A DNA stretch of 64,000 bases from an uncultured Bacteroidales bacterium (GCA_905234795.1 CAJOIQ010000006.1:1-64000), one strand, 5' to 3'; counted from the stretch's first letter, positions 35,690-45,692 are shown. Notes: a model not told the origin generated them from the sequence alone. A program made the numbers and translations.

Positions 35690-37018
35690 CTAGCCCTCCT
35701 TTACGATAGCCACCAATTCGTCGATTTCCTCCTTGGTGCGTTTTTCCGTTACACAGAAGCTCACGTAGCCTTCCTCGGTGTCCAGCGCGGCAAAGTAGCC
35801 GGCCTTCTCCAGGCGCTGCTGCAGCATGCCCGGGAATGCCTTGGGCTTAAGGACAAACTCCTTAAGGAACGGCTTGCCGGGGAACACTTCCTCAAACTTG
35901 CCCGTGGCCAGCAGCTGGTTGTACAGGTAATGCGCGCCGTCGGAGCTGATCCGGTTCACTTCCTTAAGGCCTTCGGGACCCATCAGGGACAGATAAATGG
36001 TGACCCACAGGGCCATCAGGCTCTCGTTGGAGCAAATGTTGGACGTAGCTTTCTCACGCTTGATGTGCTGCTCGCGGGCCTGCAGGGTGAGCACGAATAC
36101 GCGTCTCCCCTCTTTGTCCACGGTCTGGCCGACAATACGGCCGGGCATCTTGCGCATATGGTCCTTCTTCACGGCCATGAAACCCACGTAAGGGCCGCCA
36201 TAGCTGAGCGGCAGGCCCAGGGGCTGGCCGTCTCCCACGGCAATGTCGGCATCCCATTCGCCGGGCGTCTTCACCACGGCCAGGGCCGAAGGATCGCAGT
36301 ATTCCACCAGGATACCCTTCTGGGCATGGATGGCATCGGCAAAACCGGTATGGTCCTCGATGATGCCGTAGCGGTTCACGGAAGGCACAATCACGCCCGC
36401 GACGTCGTCCTTGGCCAGTTCGGCCTTGAGGGCATCGGCGCTGGTCTGCCCCTCGGGAGCCGGCAGGTAGCCGATCTCCACCCCGTGGAACTTGGCATAG
36501 GTCTCCACCACCTTGATGACATGCGGCAGAAGGGCCTTGGACAGCAGTACGCGGGTCTTTTTACGGGTGCAGGCGATGGCCATCTTCATGGCTTCGGCCG
36601 CGGCGGTGGGGCCGTCGTACATGGATGCGTTGGACACATCCAGGCCCGTGAGCGCGCAAATCATGCTCTGGTACTCGAAGATGTACCGCAGCGTACCCTG
36701 GGAAATCTCGCACTGGTACGGCGTATAGGCTGTGAGGAACTCCGAACGGGAGCACAGGTAAGGGATGACGGCCGGGGTATAATGGTCGTAGGCACCCTGG
36801 CCCACGAACACCTTCATCTTGGCGTTCATGGCCTCCAGGGAGGAAAAGTAGTCACGGATTTCCTGCTCCGACATGGCGTCGGGAAGGGCATAGGCGCCCT
36901 TTTTCAGGAATTCGGCGGGAACGTCGCTGTACAGGTCCTCCAGCTTGCTCACGCCAATCCGCTCCAGCATGGCCTTGATATCGGCCTGCGTATGCGGAAG
37001 ATAAGGCAGTGCGGCCAT
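35690..37018 (-). CDS. gcvPA: Glycine dehydrogenase (decarboxylating) subunit 1
   Basis: The 442-residue N-terminal-half homologue of glycine decarboxylase, forming a heterotetramer with GcvPB. Recognisable segments are GAYDHYTPAVI near residue 75, TAYTPYQCEISQGTLRYIFEYQSMICALTG and ASMYDGPTAAAEA (start near 96 and 132). Separate PA and PB genes are usual in many anaerobes, so this is not a broken fused gene. Gaps to gcvH and gcvPB are both 3 bases. Confidence 0.95.
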   Translation of the reverse strand: MAALPYLPHTQADIKAMLERIGVSKLEDLYSDVPAEFLKKGAYALPDAMSEQEIRDYFSSLEAMNAKMKVFVGQGAYDHYTPAVIPYLCSRSEFLTAYTPYQCEISQGTLRYIFEYQSMICALTGLDVSNASMYDGPTAAAEAMKMAIACTRKKTRVLLSKALLPHVIKVVETYAKFHGVEIGYLPAPEGQTSADALKAELAKDDVAGVIVPSVNRYGIIEDHTGFADAIHAQKGILVEYCDPSALAVVKTPGEWDADIAVGDGQPLGLPLSYGGPYVGFMAVKKDHMRKMPGRIVGQTVDKEGRRVFVLTLQAREQHIKREKATSNICSNESLMALWVTIYLSLMGPEGLKEVNRISSDGAHYLYNQLLATGKFEEVFPGKPFLKEFVLKPKAFPGMLQQRLEKAGYFAALDTEEGYVSFCVTEKRTKEEIDELVAIVKEG

Positions 37019-37021
37019 GAC

Positions 37022-37402
37022 TTATTCGCCGATGTGATTCTTATAGGCGGCTGCGTCCATCAGGGCATCCAGCTGGGAAGGATCGGACATCTCCACCTTG
37101 ATGATCCAGGAGGCATACGCATCCTCGTTCACTTTCTCGGGGGTGTCTTCCAGTTCCTCATTCACCTCAACCACCTTGCCGGAGACCGGGCTGATGAGCT
37201 CGGAGGCGGCCTTCACGCTTTCCAGGGCGCCGAATTCCTCACCGGCTTCCACTTCGTCGTCCACGTCGGGAAGATCCACATAAGTGATATCTCCCATCTC
37301 TTTCTGTGCGAAGTCCGAAACGCCCACCACGGCTACGTTTCCTTCCACTTTTACCCATTCGTGACTCTCGGAATACTTGAGTCCTTCAATAATTTTAGAC
37401 AT
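37022..37402 (-). CDS. gcvH: Glycine cleavage system H protein
   Basis: The 126-residue lipoyl carrier that shuttles the aminomethyl group between GcvP, GcvT and the lipoamide dehydrogenase. The lipoylated lysine is in [12 protein letters not shown] near residue 64. The fold's conserved HEWVKVEG near 15 and the final [15 protein letters not shown] loop are present. It sits between gcvT and gcvPA. Confidence 0.96.
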   Translation of the reverse strand: MSKIIEGLKYSESHEWVKVEGNVAVVGVSDFAQKEMGDITYVDLPDVDDEVEAGEEFGALESVKAASELISPVSGKVVEVNEELEDTPEKVNEDAYASWIIKVEMSDPSQLDALMDAAAYKNHIGE

Positions 37403-37407
37403 AGTTA

Positions 37408-38526
37408 TTATTTTTTGTAATTAGTTTGATAGAATCTCTTTTTGACCACCTTGCCGGGGAAAACGCGCTTGCGGATGTGGATGCACAGCGGGGTGTCCAG
37501 TGCGGCATAGGCCTTGTCCACCAGCGCGAAGCAGATGCTCTTGTCCAGGGAAATGGAATGGTAGCCGGTGGTTACAACACCCACCTCGGTGCCGTCTTCC
37601 AGCTCCACGGGATAACCGGCGCGCGGAATGGCATTGTCCTCAATCTCGATACCCACCAGCTTGCGGGCCAGGTTTCCGGCTTTCTGGTCCATCAGGGCTT
37701 CCTTGCCGATGAAATCTTTCTCGAACTTGCAGAACATGCTCAGTCCGGCCATAACGGGGCTGATTTCGGGGCTGAGCTCGTCTCCGTACAGCGGCAGACC
37801 GGCCTCGAAGCGCAGGGTGTCGCGGCAACCCAGGCCGCAAGGTTCAACGCCCGCCTTGAGCAGACGGTCCCAGATCTCCACGATATTCTCGGGGGTAGTA
37901 TACAGCTCGAAGCCGTCTTCACCGGTGTAGCCGGTGCGGCTCAGGATGAGGCGCTCGCCGTTGTATTCAACGTCGCAGAAAGTGTAGAAGCCTAAATCGG
38001 CCGCTTCCTTATATCCTAGTACCTCGATGACAGTTTTCTCGGCCCAGGGTCCCTGAACGGCAATCTGGCCGATGCGGGGAGAGGCGTTGTCCAGCTTGCA
38101 GTCGAAGCCCTTGGCCTGCTCCTGGATCCAGGCGAAGTCCTTGTCGATATTGGCGGCGTTCACCACCAGCAGGAAATGGTCGGCCAGATACTCCCGGTAG
38201 ACCAGGAGGTCGTCCACCGTACCGCCGTTGGGATAGCACATCATGCCATAGAGCACTTTGCCGGGCTCGAAGCCGCGGATCTCGTTGGTGAAGATGTGAT
38301 TGATGAAAGCCTCGGCCTGAGGACCTTTCACAAAGATTTCTCCCATGTGGGATACATCAAACATACCCACTTTCTGGCGCACGGCCAGGTGTTCCTGGGT
38401 AATGTTGGAATACTGGATGGGCATCATGAAGCCGGCGAAGGGACTCATCTTGGCCCCCAGGGCCACGTGGGCGTCGTAAAGGCAGGTTTTCTGCAGCTGA
38501 TCCAGCGGGATTTGAATGTCGGACAT
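37408..38526 (-). CDS. gcvT: Aminomethyltransferase (glycine cleavage T protein)
   Basis: GcvT transfers the one-carbon unit from the lipoyl arm to tetrahydrofolate, releasing ammonia. The 372-residue protein shows FDVSHMGEI near residue 55, [13 protein letters not shown] near 196 and the C-terminal domain with [13 protein letters not shown]. Only 10 bases separate it from the upstream arginase-fold gene, and no TAnnTTTG box or riboswitch-sized leader precedes it, so it is read from the upstream promoter. Confidence 0.95.
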   Translation of the reverse strand: MSDIQIPLDQLQKTCLYDAHVALGAKMSPFAGFMMPIQYSNITQEHLAVRQKVGMFDVSHMGEIFVKGPQAEAFINHIFTNEIRGFEPGKVLYGMMCYPNGGTVDDLLVYREYLADHFLLVVNAANIDKDFAWIQEQAKGFDCKLDNASPRIGQIAVQGPWAEKTVIEVLGYKEAADLGFYTFCDVEYNGERLILSRTGYTGEDGFELYTTPENIVEIWDRLLKAGVEPCGLGCRDTLRFEAGLPLYGDELSPEISPVMAGLSMFCKFEKDFIGKEALMDQKAGNLARKLVGIEIEDNAIPRAGYPVELEDGTEVGVVTTGYHSISLDKSICFALVDKAYAALDTPLCIHIRKRVFPGKVVKKRFYQTNYKK

Positions 38527-38536
38527 AGTTTATGTG

Positions 38537-39232
38537 CTATTTTAAGTGTAAATCTAAAAATGTATATAAAGCAATATTCGTTTCTTTGTTTATCCTCAAG
38601 TCTTCCGGCGTGGCGCCTTTCTCCTCACTCAGTGCGCCGCACACATCCACCGCCACCACCTGGACAGAACCTTCCAGCAAACGCCCCAGGATGCTTTTCA
38701 CCTGATCCAGCGTATGCGTCCCCTGGCTCCAGTCCGTGCGGGCCCACGTGCGGTCCATGATATCTTTATCCAGGGACACGTACACCCGTTCTCTCCTTCT
38801 TTGCTCCAGCCATCCTTCCGGGATGTCATCGGGGCACCCTTCCGGGCCGATTTCCAGCACGCTCCTCACCAACGGATTCTCCTCCTGCAGGGCCTTTACC
38901 CAGCTGCCGCAACTCAGGACACCGCCGAAGGCCGGTTCCTGGTTGTCGGGGTGATGGTCCAGCAGCACCAGATGAAAGGGCTCTTTTTCCCGCAGCGCCA
39001 GCAGATGGGACATGTAATGGTAGTCCCCGCTGTCCAGCCACCGGAGCCGGGGCAGGGATGCCGGCAGACCTCCCAAAATCCGTTCCTGTGCCGGGGCGTC
39101 GCAGTAGCAATGCGTCCCTTCCCATCCCCTCCAGTCCAGGTATTCCACCGTAACATCCTGTGCCTCAAGCCAGGGCAGGAAACCCTCGGCCTGGGCCGTG
39201 CCGGAAAAGTTGGTGACCAGGACTTTTTTCAT
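38537..39232 (-). CDS. Arginase/ureohydrolase-fold family protein
   Basis: A 231-residue protein of the arginase/agmatinase/formiminoglutamase fold. Likely Mn-site motifs are LDSGDYHYMS near residue 66, LLDHHPDNQ near 89 (DxHxD-like) and SLDKDIMDRTW near 153 (SxDxDxxD). It is shorter than typical arginases (about 300) and the first motif is divergent, so its substrate may differ. It heads the glycine-cleavage operon, with its -7 box 4 bases before the ATG. A guanidino or formimino substrate linked to one-carbon metabolism is plausible but unproven. Confidence 0.7.
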   Translation of the reverse strand: MKKVLVTNFSGTAQAEGFLPWLEAQDVTVEYLDWRGWEGTHCYCDAPAQERILGGLPASLPRLRWLDSGDYHYMSHLLALREKEPFHLVLLDHHPDNQEPAFGGVLSCGSWVKALQEENPLVRSVLEIGPEGCPDDIPEGWLEQRRRERVYVSLDKDIMDRTWARTDWSQGTHTLDQVKSILGRLLEGSVQVVAVDVCGALSEEKGATPEDLRINKETNIALYTFLDLHLK

Positions 39233-39236
39233 CTTT

Positions 39237-39267
39237 CAAATATAGCACTTTTTACGATACCAAGCAA
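39237..39267 (-). promoter_or_regulatory. Promoter of the arginase-fold/gcv operon
   Basis: On the minus strand TTG (39267-39265), 20-base spacer, TATATTTG (39244-39237), then AAAG and ATG (39232). Transcription would begin at or close to the start codon. Confidence 0.65.
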
Positions 39268-39443
39268 TACTTACCCATTTCTTTTCCAATAATGGCTATA
39301 TTTTCATCCACAAATTATATATATTTTATAATCAGGGTATGAAACACGATTGTTCACATATATAATAATTTTGTTAATATCGTGAAACAATAACAAAAAC
39401 GCGTCGTCAAACAGCCTTATTACCCTTATTAAAATGTTTTTAT

Positions 39444-39451
39444 TATCTTTG
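39444..39451 (+). promoter_or_regulatory. -7 box before the membrane RCK-type gene
   Basis: TATCTTTG, 27 bases before the ATG at 39479. The upstream 190 bases are AT-rich with a small palindrome (CACGAT and ATCGTG near 39350 and 39380) and no gene. Confidence 0.55.
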
Positions 39452-39478
39452 TATAATTAAGTATTTAGTAAGGCTGCC

Positions 39479-41560
39479 ATGCACCAAATCCACCTTGCCG
39501 ATTTACCGGTTTCCACTCCTACCATGATTATATGGGCCGTCCTCCTGCTGGCCTTTACCGCCGGCTTTGTCCAGGGTATCATTCATCTGAACAGGACGGG
39601 GCACCGCCGAATCGTCGCGTCCATCTTCGGCCTGCTGCTGCTCATGGGTACAGCCATCCATGTGATGCTCCTGTCCCAGTCGTCCCATACGGTGACCGAC
39701 GGCAACTGGATCCAGCTCTCTTTCATCTCCCTGGTGGCATCCCTGGAGATGTTCATCGGCCGCACGGTGGTCTTTGACGACATCATCGCCGCGGTCATCT
39801 TCCACAAGCCGGTGATGATGATGGCCTATATCAGCATTTTCGTCTTCATCATTACCTACACCCTGAGCATCGCCCTGCTCATCATGCCCCGGCGCCTGAA
39901 GGACCGCACCTGGCTTTTCATCAACCGTAAACACGCCATGATGGACCGCAAGAACCATGTTTTCCTGGGTCTTAACCACCAGTCCGTCATCCTGGCCCGG
40001 TCCATCCTTAAGGAATGGGAAGCCACGAAGGACCGCTCGGACCAGGGAGACGTGCTTTTGGTGGAATTCCCGGAAAACAGCCATCAGCACTCCGAGCTGT
40101 CCATCGGAGAGGTTTTTTCCAGCATCTTCGGCCAGAAAAAGGCCATCTCGCTGGAGAATGAGTTGGAAAGCACCCGCTTCGTCCTCCTCAAGGGACACAT
40201 GCCCCACGACGAACGCGGCGTCAATCTGTGCCAGGCCATCGGCCTTAACCGGCTCTATCCCTGGCTGCAGAACCCCCGCACCACCCTCTATCTCCTCTCT
40301 ACCGACGAAGAAGAAACCGTCACCCTTCTCAAATACCTGGCCTCGGACCCTTCTGTCAAGGCCAAAATCCAATGTTACAGCAGCGGAGCCAACAGTTATA
40401 CGTCCCTGATGGCCGCCATGGGAGACCGTATCCGCATCCTCAACCTACCCGAAATGTCGTTCAACGAGGTTAAGAGGAACCGGGAACAGCTCCATCCCAT
40501 CCATTTTGCCGACATCGCCAGGGATGCCAAGGGAGAGCCGCTGGGCTATGTCAAAAGCGCCAGCACCACCATCCTCATCGGATTCGGAGAAATCGGCCAG
40601 GAAGCCCTGCGCTATCTGTATGAGTTCGGCTCCTTCATCGGCAAGGACATGCAGCCCATCCCCAACACCTTCAAGGTCTACGACCCCTCCATCGATTCCA
40701 TCAAGGGAGCTTTCCTCAACCGCACGCCGGCCCTCCGCTACGACGCCAACATCGAATGGTCTTCCTCGTCCGTGGGCACCTCCCAGTTCTGGCTGGAGTT
40801 CGCTATGGCCCTTCCCTCCCTCACTTATGTGGTGATTGCCGTAGGCCATAGCCAGAAGAATGTGGAAATCGCCGTCCAGCTGCTGCAGGAAGCCGCCCGC
40901 TATGGGAAAGACCTCTCCCGGCTGTGCATTCTGCTGGGCGCCCGCCAGGCCGATGAACAGATGCTCCAGATCATCGACTTCTACAACCGGAGCTACTGCC
41001 CCCAGGGCGTTTCCGTCCTGCATCCCTTCGGCATGCCGGACCAGATCTGGAACGTGAACGTGGTGAGCGGAAAAAGCCTCAAGCAAAAGGCCATGGAGAC
41101 CATGAGGACCGACGGAACCGATACCCGGACGCTCTGGAACGAAAGAAGACGCGCCATCCTCTCCCGGGGTGGCAATGCCCTGGAAAACCGGCTGGAACTG
41201 CTGCGTAAGCAGGCCGGAGACATCAGCCGCAGCCTGTATGCCCCCACTCTGGCGCAGCTGTGCCCCGAGGCCCTGCGGGAACACGCCCAGTTCATTCCGG
41301 AACAGTTGGATCCCCAGAATCCCGTACACTTCACCGGCAGCAAGAAAGAGTATCAGTTGTTTGAATATCTGGCCGCCGGGGAACATCTCCACTGGATGAA
41401 CGCCCTCAAGGCCGCCGGCTACATAGACGGCGCCGGAAAACAGGACGAGCTCAACAAAGCCATGCGCAACCTGGTTTCCTATCAGGATTTGCCGGACGAA
41501 GAATCCCGCCATATCTGCTGGCTCAGCGTAAAACGGGCCCTGATGCACAAGCATCAATAG
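39479..41560 (+). CDS. Membrane protein with two Rossmann (RCK/TrkA-N-like) domains and possible RyR-like tail
   Basis: A 693-residue protein. Residues 1-145 hold three or four transmembrane helices with no obvious K+ selectivity filter (no GYG-type loop). A first Rossmann-like domain begins HVFLGLNHQSVILARSIL near 160, and a second begins TTILIGFGEIGQEALRYL near 362 with an intact GxGxxG-like turn. The C-terminal stretch from about 632 (HLHWMNALKAAGY ... NLVSYQDLPDEES) resembles the ryanodine receptor (RyR) repeat pattern of H-W, G-Y and L-V-x-Y-x-x-L. It may be a ligand-gated ion-conductance regulator. The transported ion and the ligand are unknown, and the RyR-like call needs profile testing. 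Confidence 0.65.
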   Translation: MHQIHLADLPVSTPTMIIWAVLLLAFTAGFVQGIIHLNRTGHRRIVASIFGLLLLMGTAIHVMLLSQSSHTVTDGNWIQLSFISLVASLEMFIGRTVVFDDIIAAVIFHKPVMMMAYISIFVFIITYTLSIALLIMPRRLKDRTWLFINRKHAMMDRKNHVFLGLNHQSVILARSILKEWEATKDRSDQGDVLLVEFPENSHQHSELSIGEVFSSIFGQKKAISLENELESTRFVLLKGHMPHDERGVNLCQAIGLNRLYPWLQNPRTTLYLLSTDEEETVTLLKYLASDPSVKAKIQCYSSGANSYTSLMAAMGDRIRILNLPEMSFNEVKRNREQLHPIHFADIARDAKGEPLGYVKSASTTILIGFGEIGQEALRYLYEFGSFIGKDMQPIPNTFKVYDPSIDSIKGAFLNRTPALRYDANIEWSSSSVGTSQFWLEFAMALPSLTYVVIAVGHSQKNVEIAVQLLQEAARYGKDLSRLCILLGARQADEQMLQIIDFYNRSYCPQGVSVLHPFGMPDQIWNVNVVSGKSLKQKAMETMRTDGTDTRTLWNERRRAILSRGGNALENRLELLRKQAGDISRSLYAPTLAQLCPEALREHAQFIPEQLDPQNPVHFTGSKKEYQLFEYLAAGEHLHWMNALKAAGYIDGAGKQDELNKAMRNLVSYQDLPDEESRHICWLSVKRALMHKHQ

Positions 41561-41583
41561 TTTTTATTCTTGAATTTTTTTAC

Positions 41584-41591
41584 TATTTTTG
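41584..41591 (+). promoter_or_regulatory. -7 box before the OmpA gene
   Basis: TATTTTTG, 38 bases before the ATG at 41630. A second, looser box (TA-N3-TTTG, 41612-41620) lies closer, with TTTG 20 bases ahead of it. Either could be used. Confidence 0.5.
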
Positions 41592-41629
41592 CAAAAATAT
41601 ACGGAATTAACTAATCTTTGTATAAGCCT

Positions 41630-42769
41630 ATGAAAAAGACCTTAGTCACGTTGGTTGCCCTTGCAGCAACCCTTCTGAGCCTCTCGGTTTCCGCACAGGA
41701 AAAAGATCAGGTTCTGGTGCCCTCCACCAGCCGCTGGTTCATCGGCGTTGGAGGTGGTGTCAACTTTGTGTTTGACAACCTCAAATTCAGCTCCCCCGCT
41801 CCGGCCGGTCAGCTGTACTTCGGCAAATGGTTCACTCCCGCCATCGGCTTCCGCGCCGGTTACAGCGGCGTTCAGGCCAAAGCTGCCGCCGCAACCGACA
41901 CCTGGTTCTCCGGTGACAAAGCTTTCTTCAACCACTATGCCCACATCGATGCCCTCTGGAATGTAAGGAATACCTACGGATATAAGGAAGACATCATCTG
42001 GAATCCCGTCCTCTACCTGCAGGCCGGCAGTCTCCTGGCCCACCAGGACAAGAACCGTTGCTGGGCCTTCGGCCTGGGCGCCGGCTTCCAGAACCTGTTC
42101 CGTGTGAGCGACAAAGTGAGCATCAGCATCGACCTCTCGGCCGTCGTGGCCCCTGAGCGTCCCTATCGCAATTACACCGGTGGCCGCCTCGTGTTCTTCC
42201 CCACCGCTACCGCCGGCCTGGTGGTAGACTTGGGCAAGGCTTTCCAGCGCCCTGTGAAGGTTGAGGTCCCGGATCCCGAAATCATCGACAAACTCACCGC
42301 CAAACTTGCCTCTGCCAACGACAACCTGGCCAATGTCGAGAACCGCGCCAACGCCCTGGCCAAGAAGGCCGCCAAGCTGGACAAGCTCCAGGAAGGCAAG
42401 CTGTACGAATTCACCGGTGGCAACCTGAACGAGGCCCAGCCCATTGTGGCTCCCGCCAGCGCCACTCCCGAAATCCTGTACTTCGAGCTGGGTAAGACCA
42501 AGCTGGATCCCCGCGAACTCGCCCGTCTGGAATACTATGCCCAGAAGACCTTCAAGCACGACCAGAAGCTCCTGATCACCGGTGGTGCCGACCTGGGTAC
42601 CGGCAGCCTGGAAACCAATAAGCGCCTGTCCAAGCAGCGTGCCGAGTACGTCAAGAACATCCTGGTGAACAAGTTCGGCTACAACTCCGCCAACATCACC
42701 ACCGATGCCGACGTCATCCCGTCCGACTCCCCCATCAAGGGCCGTATCGTTACCATCGAGGTTCAGTAA
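41630..42769 (+). CDS. OmpA-family outer-membrane protein
   Basis: A 379-residue protein. Signal peptide 1-23 (cleaved after SVSAQ). An N-terminal 8-strand barrel (about 25-205) is followed by a short coiled linker (KLTAKLASANDNLANVENRANALAKKAAKL near 222) and a C-terminal OmpA-like domain (ILYFELGKTKLDPRELARLEYYA ... RLSKQRAEYVKNIL, about 280-375), which normally binds peptidoglycan. The ATG at 41630 fits the signal peptide; an upstream in-frame TTG is less likely. Followed by a strong terminator, typical for a highly expressed structural protein. Confidence 0.9.
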   Translation: MKKTLVTLVALAATLLSLSVSAQEKDQVLVPSTSRWFIGVGGGVNFVFDNLKFSSPAPAGQLYFGKWFTPAIGFRAGYSGVQAKAAAATDTWFSGDKAFFNHYAHIDALWNVRNTYGYKEDIIWNPVLYLQAGSLLAHQDKNRCWAFGLGAGFQNLFRVSDKVSISIDLSAVVAPERPYRNYTGGRLVFFPTATAGLVVDLGKAFQRPVKVEVPDPEIIDKLTAKLASANDNLANVENRANALAKKAAKLDKLQEGKLYEFTGGNLNEAQPIVAPASATPEILYFELGKTKLDPRELARLEYYAQKTFKHDQKLLITGGADLGTGSLETNKRLSKQRAEYVKNILVNKFGYNSANITTDADVIPSDSPIKGRIVTIEVQ

Positions 42770-42791
42770 GGGATAACTTACCTGTAGTTTT

Positions 42792-42826
42792 CCGGACTTC
42801 CGTTTCCTCGGGAGTCCGGTTTTTTT
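42792..42826 (+). terminator. Intrinsic terminator after the OmpA gene
   Basis: CCGGACTTCC (42792-42801) pairs with GGGAGTCCGG (42810-42819) over 10 bp including one G-T, and seven T residues follow. Confidence 0.92.
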
Positions 42827-42845
42827 ATCTGTCAAAAAGAATCAC

Positions 42846-42853
42846 TACCTTTG
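42846..42853 (+). promoter_or_regulatory. -7 box of obg, 7 bases before the ATG
   Basis: TACCTTTG, then CATCATT, then ATG (42861). The leader would be nearly absent. No clear -33 TTG. Confidence 0.6.
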
Positions 42854-42860
42854 CATCATT

Positions 42861-43853
42861 ATGGCAGAGAGTAACTTCATAGACTACGTACGCATCTTCT
42901 GCGCCAGTGGGCACGGGGGTGCCGGCAGTGCCCATCTGCACCGCGCCAAATATGTCCCCAAGGGCGGTCCCGACGGCGGCGACGGCGGACGTGGAGGACA
43001 TATTATATTGAAAGTGAACCCCCAGCTGTGGACGCTCATTCACCTGCGTTACCGCAAGGTGGTGCGGGCCGATAACGGCGGCAACGGCGCCGAGGCCCTC
43101 AAGCGGGGCAAGAACGGGGCCGACATTGTGCTGGAAGTGCCCCAGGGTGTGGTGGTGAAGGATGCCGAGACCGAGGAAGTGATCACCGAACTGGTGGAAC
43201 CCGGCCAGGAATACATCCTGTGCCCGGGCGGCAAGGGCGGCTGGGGCAACGACCATTTCAAGAGCGCCACCAACCAGACGCCGCGCTATGCCCAGCCCGG
43301 AGAAGATGGCGTGGAGGGCTGGTTCATCCTGGAACTCAAAGTGCTGGCCGACGTAGGCCTGGTGGGCTTTCCCAACGCGGGCAAGAGCACGCTGCTCTCC
43401 GCCATCACATCGGCCAAACCCAAGATAGCCAATTACGCATTCACCACGCTGGAGCCCAATCTGGGCATCGTGCGTTACTACGACGACCGTTCCTTTGTGA
43501 TGGCCGATATTCCCGGCATCATCGAGGGCGCACATGAAGGCCGGGGCATCGGCCTCCGCTTCCTGCGGCACATCGAGCGCAACGCCGTGCTGCTGTTCAT
43601 GGTGGCGGCCGACGAGCCCGACGTGACCAAGGGCTACAAGGTGCTGCTCAAAGAACTCCAGGAGTACAATCCCGAGCTTCTGGTGAAAGACCGCGTGCTG
43701 GCCGTTACCAAGACGGACCTCATCGACGAAAAACAGCGCGCCAAGATAGAGAAAAAGCTGCCGGCCGATATTCCCCACGTGTTCATTTCCTCCGTGGCGG
43801 GCACCGGCCTCAATGAACTGAAAGAAGAACTCTGGAAAGCCCTCAACCCGTGA
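42861..43853 (+). CDS. obg: Obg-family GTPase (ObgE/CgtA)
   Basis: An essential GTPase that binds the 50S subunit and links ribosome assembly to growth state. The 330-residue protein has the glycine-rich Obg fold ([16 protein letters not shown] near residue 33), then the G domain with G1 GFPNAGKS near 169, G3 DIPGIIEG near 216 and G4 TKTD near 287. The C-terminal OCT domain of some homologues is absent, which is common in this phylum. The PAP2 gene's GTG overlaps its stop. Confidence 0.95.
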   Translation: MAESNFIDYVRIFCASGHGGAGSAHLHRAKYVPKGGPDGGDGGRGGHIILKVNPQLWTLIHLRYRKVVRADNGGNGAEALKRGKNGADIVLEVPQGVVVKDAETEEVITELVEPGQEYILCPGGKGGWGNDHFKSATNQTPRYAQPGEDGVEGWFILELKVLADVGLVGFPNAGKSTLLSAITSAKPKIANYAFTTLEPNLGIVRYYDDRSFVMADIPGIIEGAHEGRGIGLRFLRHIERNAVLLFMVAADEPDVTKGYKVLLKELQEYNPELLVKDRVLAVTKTDLIDEKQRAKIEKKLPADIPHVFISSVAGTGLNELKEELWKALNP

Positions 43854-44440
43854 ACGTATTTGAATCCATAGTCCAGCTAGACAAAGGCATCACGCTGTGG
43901 CTCAACAATTTATCGGAACCGTGGAACGACGGTTTCTGGTGGGTACTCTCCGACGTCCATACCTGGTTCCCGGTGTATGCCGTGATTGGTGTGTATATGC
44001 TGTGGCGGCTGGGCTGGAAAAAAGGACTGGCCGTGGTGCTGTCCGTGCTGCTCACCGTGGTCCTGGTGGACCAGGGGGCCAATCTGGTCAAATACAGCGT
44101 GGCGCGCCTGCGTCCCAGTTTCGATGCCTGGATGGTGTGCGGTGGCCTGCGGCTCCCCTACGGCATCCTGAGTACCGGGAAGTACGGTTTCTTCAGTGCT
44201 CATGCCGGCAACAGTTTCGGCTTTGCCATGGCCTCCTATCTGGGTCTCAGATGGTACAAACCGGAAGGTCTCTACAAACTCTATGGCTGGTGCGCATTTG
44301 TGTGGGCGGCTTTTGTGAGCGTGAGCCGCATCATGATGGGCGCCCACTTCCTGGGAGACATCCTGGTGGGCTCCCTGGTGGGCATGGGCATAGGTTATCT
44401 GTGCGCCCTGCTGGCCCGATTCCTTATAAAGAAGGTATAA
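43850..44440 (+). CDS. PAP2-family membrane phosphatase
   Basis: A 196-residue inner-membrane phosphatase with five or six helices. The three acid-phosphatase motifs are KYSVARLRP near residue 82, [10 protein letters not shown] near 116 and [12 protein letters not shown] near 160, with catalytic His in the second and third. Likely substrates are undecaprenyl diphosphate or a phosphatidate-type lipid. The GTG start overlaps the obg stop (GTGA), so translation is coupled. It ends convergently with murF, overlapping by 17 bases. Confidence 0.88.
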   Translation: MNVFESIVQLDKGITLWLNNLSEPWNDGFWWVLSDVHTWFPVYAVIGVYMLWRLGWKKGLAVVLSVLLTVVLVDQGANLVKYSVARLRPSFDAWMVCGGLRLPYGILSTGKYGFFSAHAGNSFGFAMASYLGLRWYKPEGLYKLYGWCAFVWAAFVSVSRIMMGAHFLGDILVGSLVGMGIGYLCALLARFLIKKV

Positions 44441-45692
44441 CTTTCTCCATCCGCGTGCCGCGGGAGCCTTTTACCAGCACGGTGCAGCCTTGCAGGGGGT
44501 GCTGCTGCAGGTAAGCGGCCAGGTCGTCGGAGGTGGGGAAGCAAGGAATGCCGGTGCCGGCGGCGGCGCGGGTGAATTCCTCGCCCACCAGGAAGGCCTC
44601 ATGTCCATGAAGCCTATCCACAATCTTCTTATGTTCCACGGCGGCATCGGCCCCCAGTTCCCGCATGTCTCCCAGCAGGGCCACCTTTCGGCCCGTGCAC
44701 TGGGCCAGGTTGTCCAGGGCCACGGCCATGGAGGAAGGATTGGCATTGTAGGCGTCCACAATCACGGTATTGCGTTCCGTCTTCTGCAGTTGGGAACGGT
44801 TGTTGGAGGGCACATAGGCCTCTACGGCCGCACGGGCATCGGCCTCCGGCACGCCGAAGAACCAGCCTATCTTGAGGGCGGCCAGCATGTTCAGGGCATT
44901 GTAGGCGCCCACCAGATGGGTATTCAGCACAAAGCCGTCCTTGAATTTCAGCCGTACGAAAGGTTCATCGGCCGACGAAGGAAGCAATTCCACGCCGTCC
45001 ATACCATAAGGGATACGGCTCATCTCGCGGTCCCAGAGCATATCCTGCAGGACAGGGTCGTCGGCATTGGCGAAAGCCACGCCCTCGTGTTCCTTGAGGT
45101 AGTCGTACAGCAGGCCCTTGGCGTGTTTCACGCCCTCGAAGCTGCCAAATCCCAGCAGATGCGCTTTCCCCACATTGGTAATGAGCCCGTGCGTGGGCCG
45201 GGACACGGCCAGTAGGGGTTTCAGGTCCTCAGGATGGCTGGCCCCCATCTCGATGATGGCGATCTGGGTATCGGCATTGATTTTCAGAACGGACAGCGGC
45301 ACGCCGATGTCATTGTTCAGGTTGCCCTCGGTGGCTGTCACGCAGTATTTAGCGCTAAGGACTGCCTTGATCAGTTCCTTGGTGGTAGTTTTGCCGTTGG
45401 TGCCCGTGAGGCCGATAACGGGGATGTCGAACTGTTGCCGATGGTAAGCCGCCAGCTGCTGGAGGGCCGCCAGGGTGTCCGGGACCTTGATAAGGCGGGG
45501 ATCATCGGCCTCCACGGTGTCGTTCACCACGGCATAGGCCGCACCGGCCTCCAGGGCCTGCTGGGCGAACTGGTTGCCGTCGAAGTTCTCCCCTTTCAGG
45601 GCCAGGAAAAGCTGTCCCTTCCGGATGGTACGGGTATCGGTATTCAGACCTGCGCATTGCAGGTAGATTTTGTATATGTCTTTGATATTCAT
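44424..45692 (-). CDS. murF: UDP-N-acetylmuramoyl-tripeptide--D-alanyl-D-alanine ligase
   Basis: MurF adds D-Ala-D-Ala to the UDP-MurNAc tripeptide in peptidoglycan synthesis. The 422-residue protein has the ATP loop [15 protein letters not shown] near residue 95, [10 protein letters not shown] near 147 and [12 protein letters not shown] near 315. The start at [11 protein letters not shown] is chosen because it overlaps the dut stop by 4 bases; the upstream extension is dut sequence in another frame. It is the last gene of the tgt-LptF/G-dut-murF run. Confidence 0.94.
   Translation of the reverse strand: MNIKDIYKIYLQCAGLNTDTRTIRKGQLFLALKGENFDGNQFAQQALEAGAAYAVVNDTVEADDPRLIKVPDTLAALQQLAAYHRQQFDIPVIGLTGTNGKTTTKELIKAVLSAKYCVTATEGNLNNDIGVPLSVLKINADTQIAIIEMGASHPEDLKPLLAVSRPTHGLITNVGKAHLLGFGSFEGVKHAKGLLYDYLKEHEGVAFANADDPVLQDMLWDREMSRIPYGMDGVELLPSSADEPFVRLKFKDGFVLNTHLVGAYNALNMLAALKIGWFFGVPEADARAAVEAYVPSNNRSQLQKTERNTVIVDAYNANPSSMAVALDNLAQCTGRKVALLGDMRELGADAAVEHKKIVDRLHGHEAFLVGEEFTRAAAGTGIPCFPTSDDLAAYLQQHPLQGCTVLVKGSRGTRMEKVIPSL

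Noticed and set aside
34280..37018. Frameshifted glycine dehydrogenase
   Set aside because: Two separate P-protein subunits are a normal form in many bacteria, and both reading frames are intact.
34355..37420. A 1021-codon open frame on the plus strand opposite gcvPB, gcvPA and gcvH
   Set aside because: It lies exactly antisense to three well-recognised glycine-cleavage genes. Long antisense frames are expected from GC-rich codon use, and the translation shows no domain.
38527..38536. Glycine riboswitch before gcvT
   Set aside because: Only 10 bases separate gcvT from the upstream gene, too short for a riboswitch.
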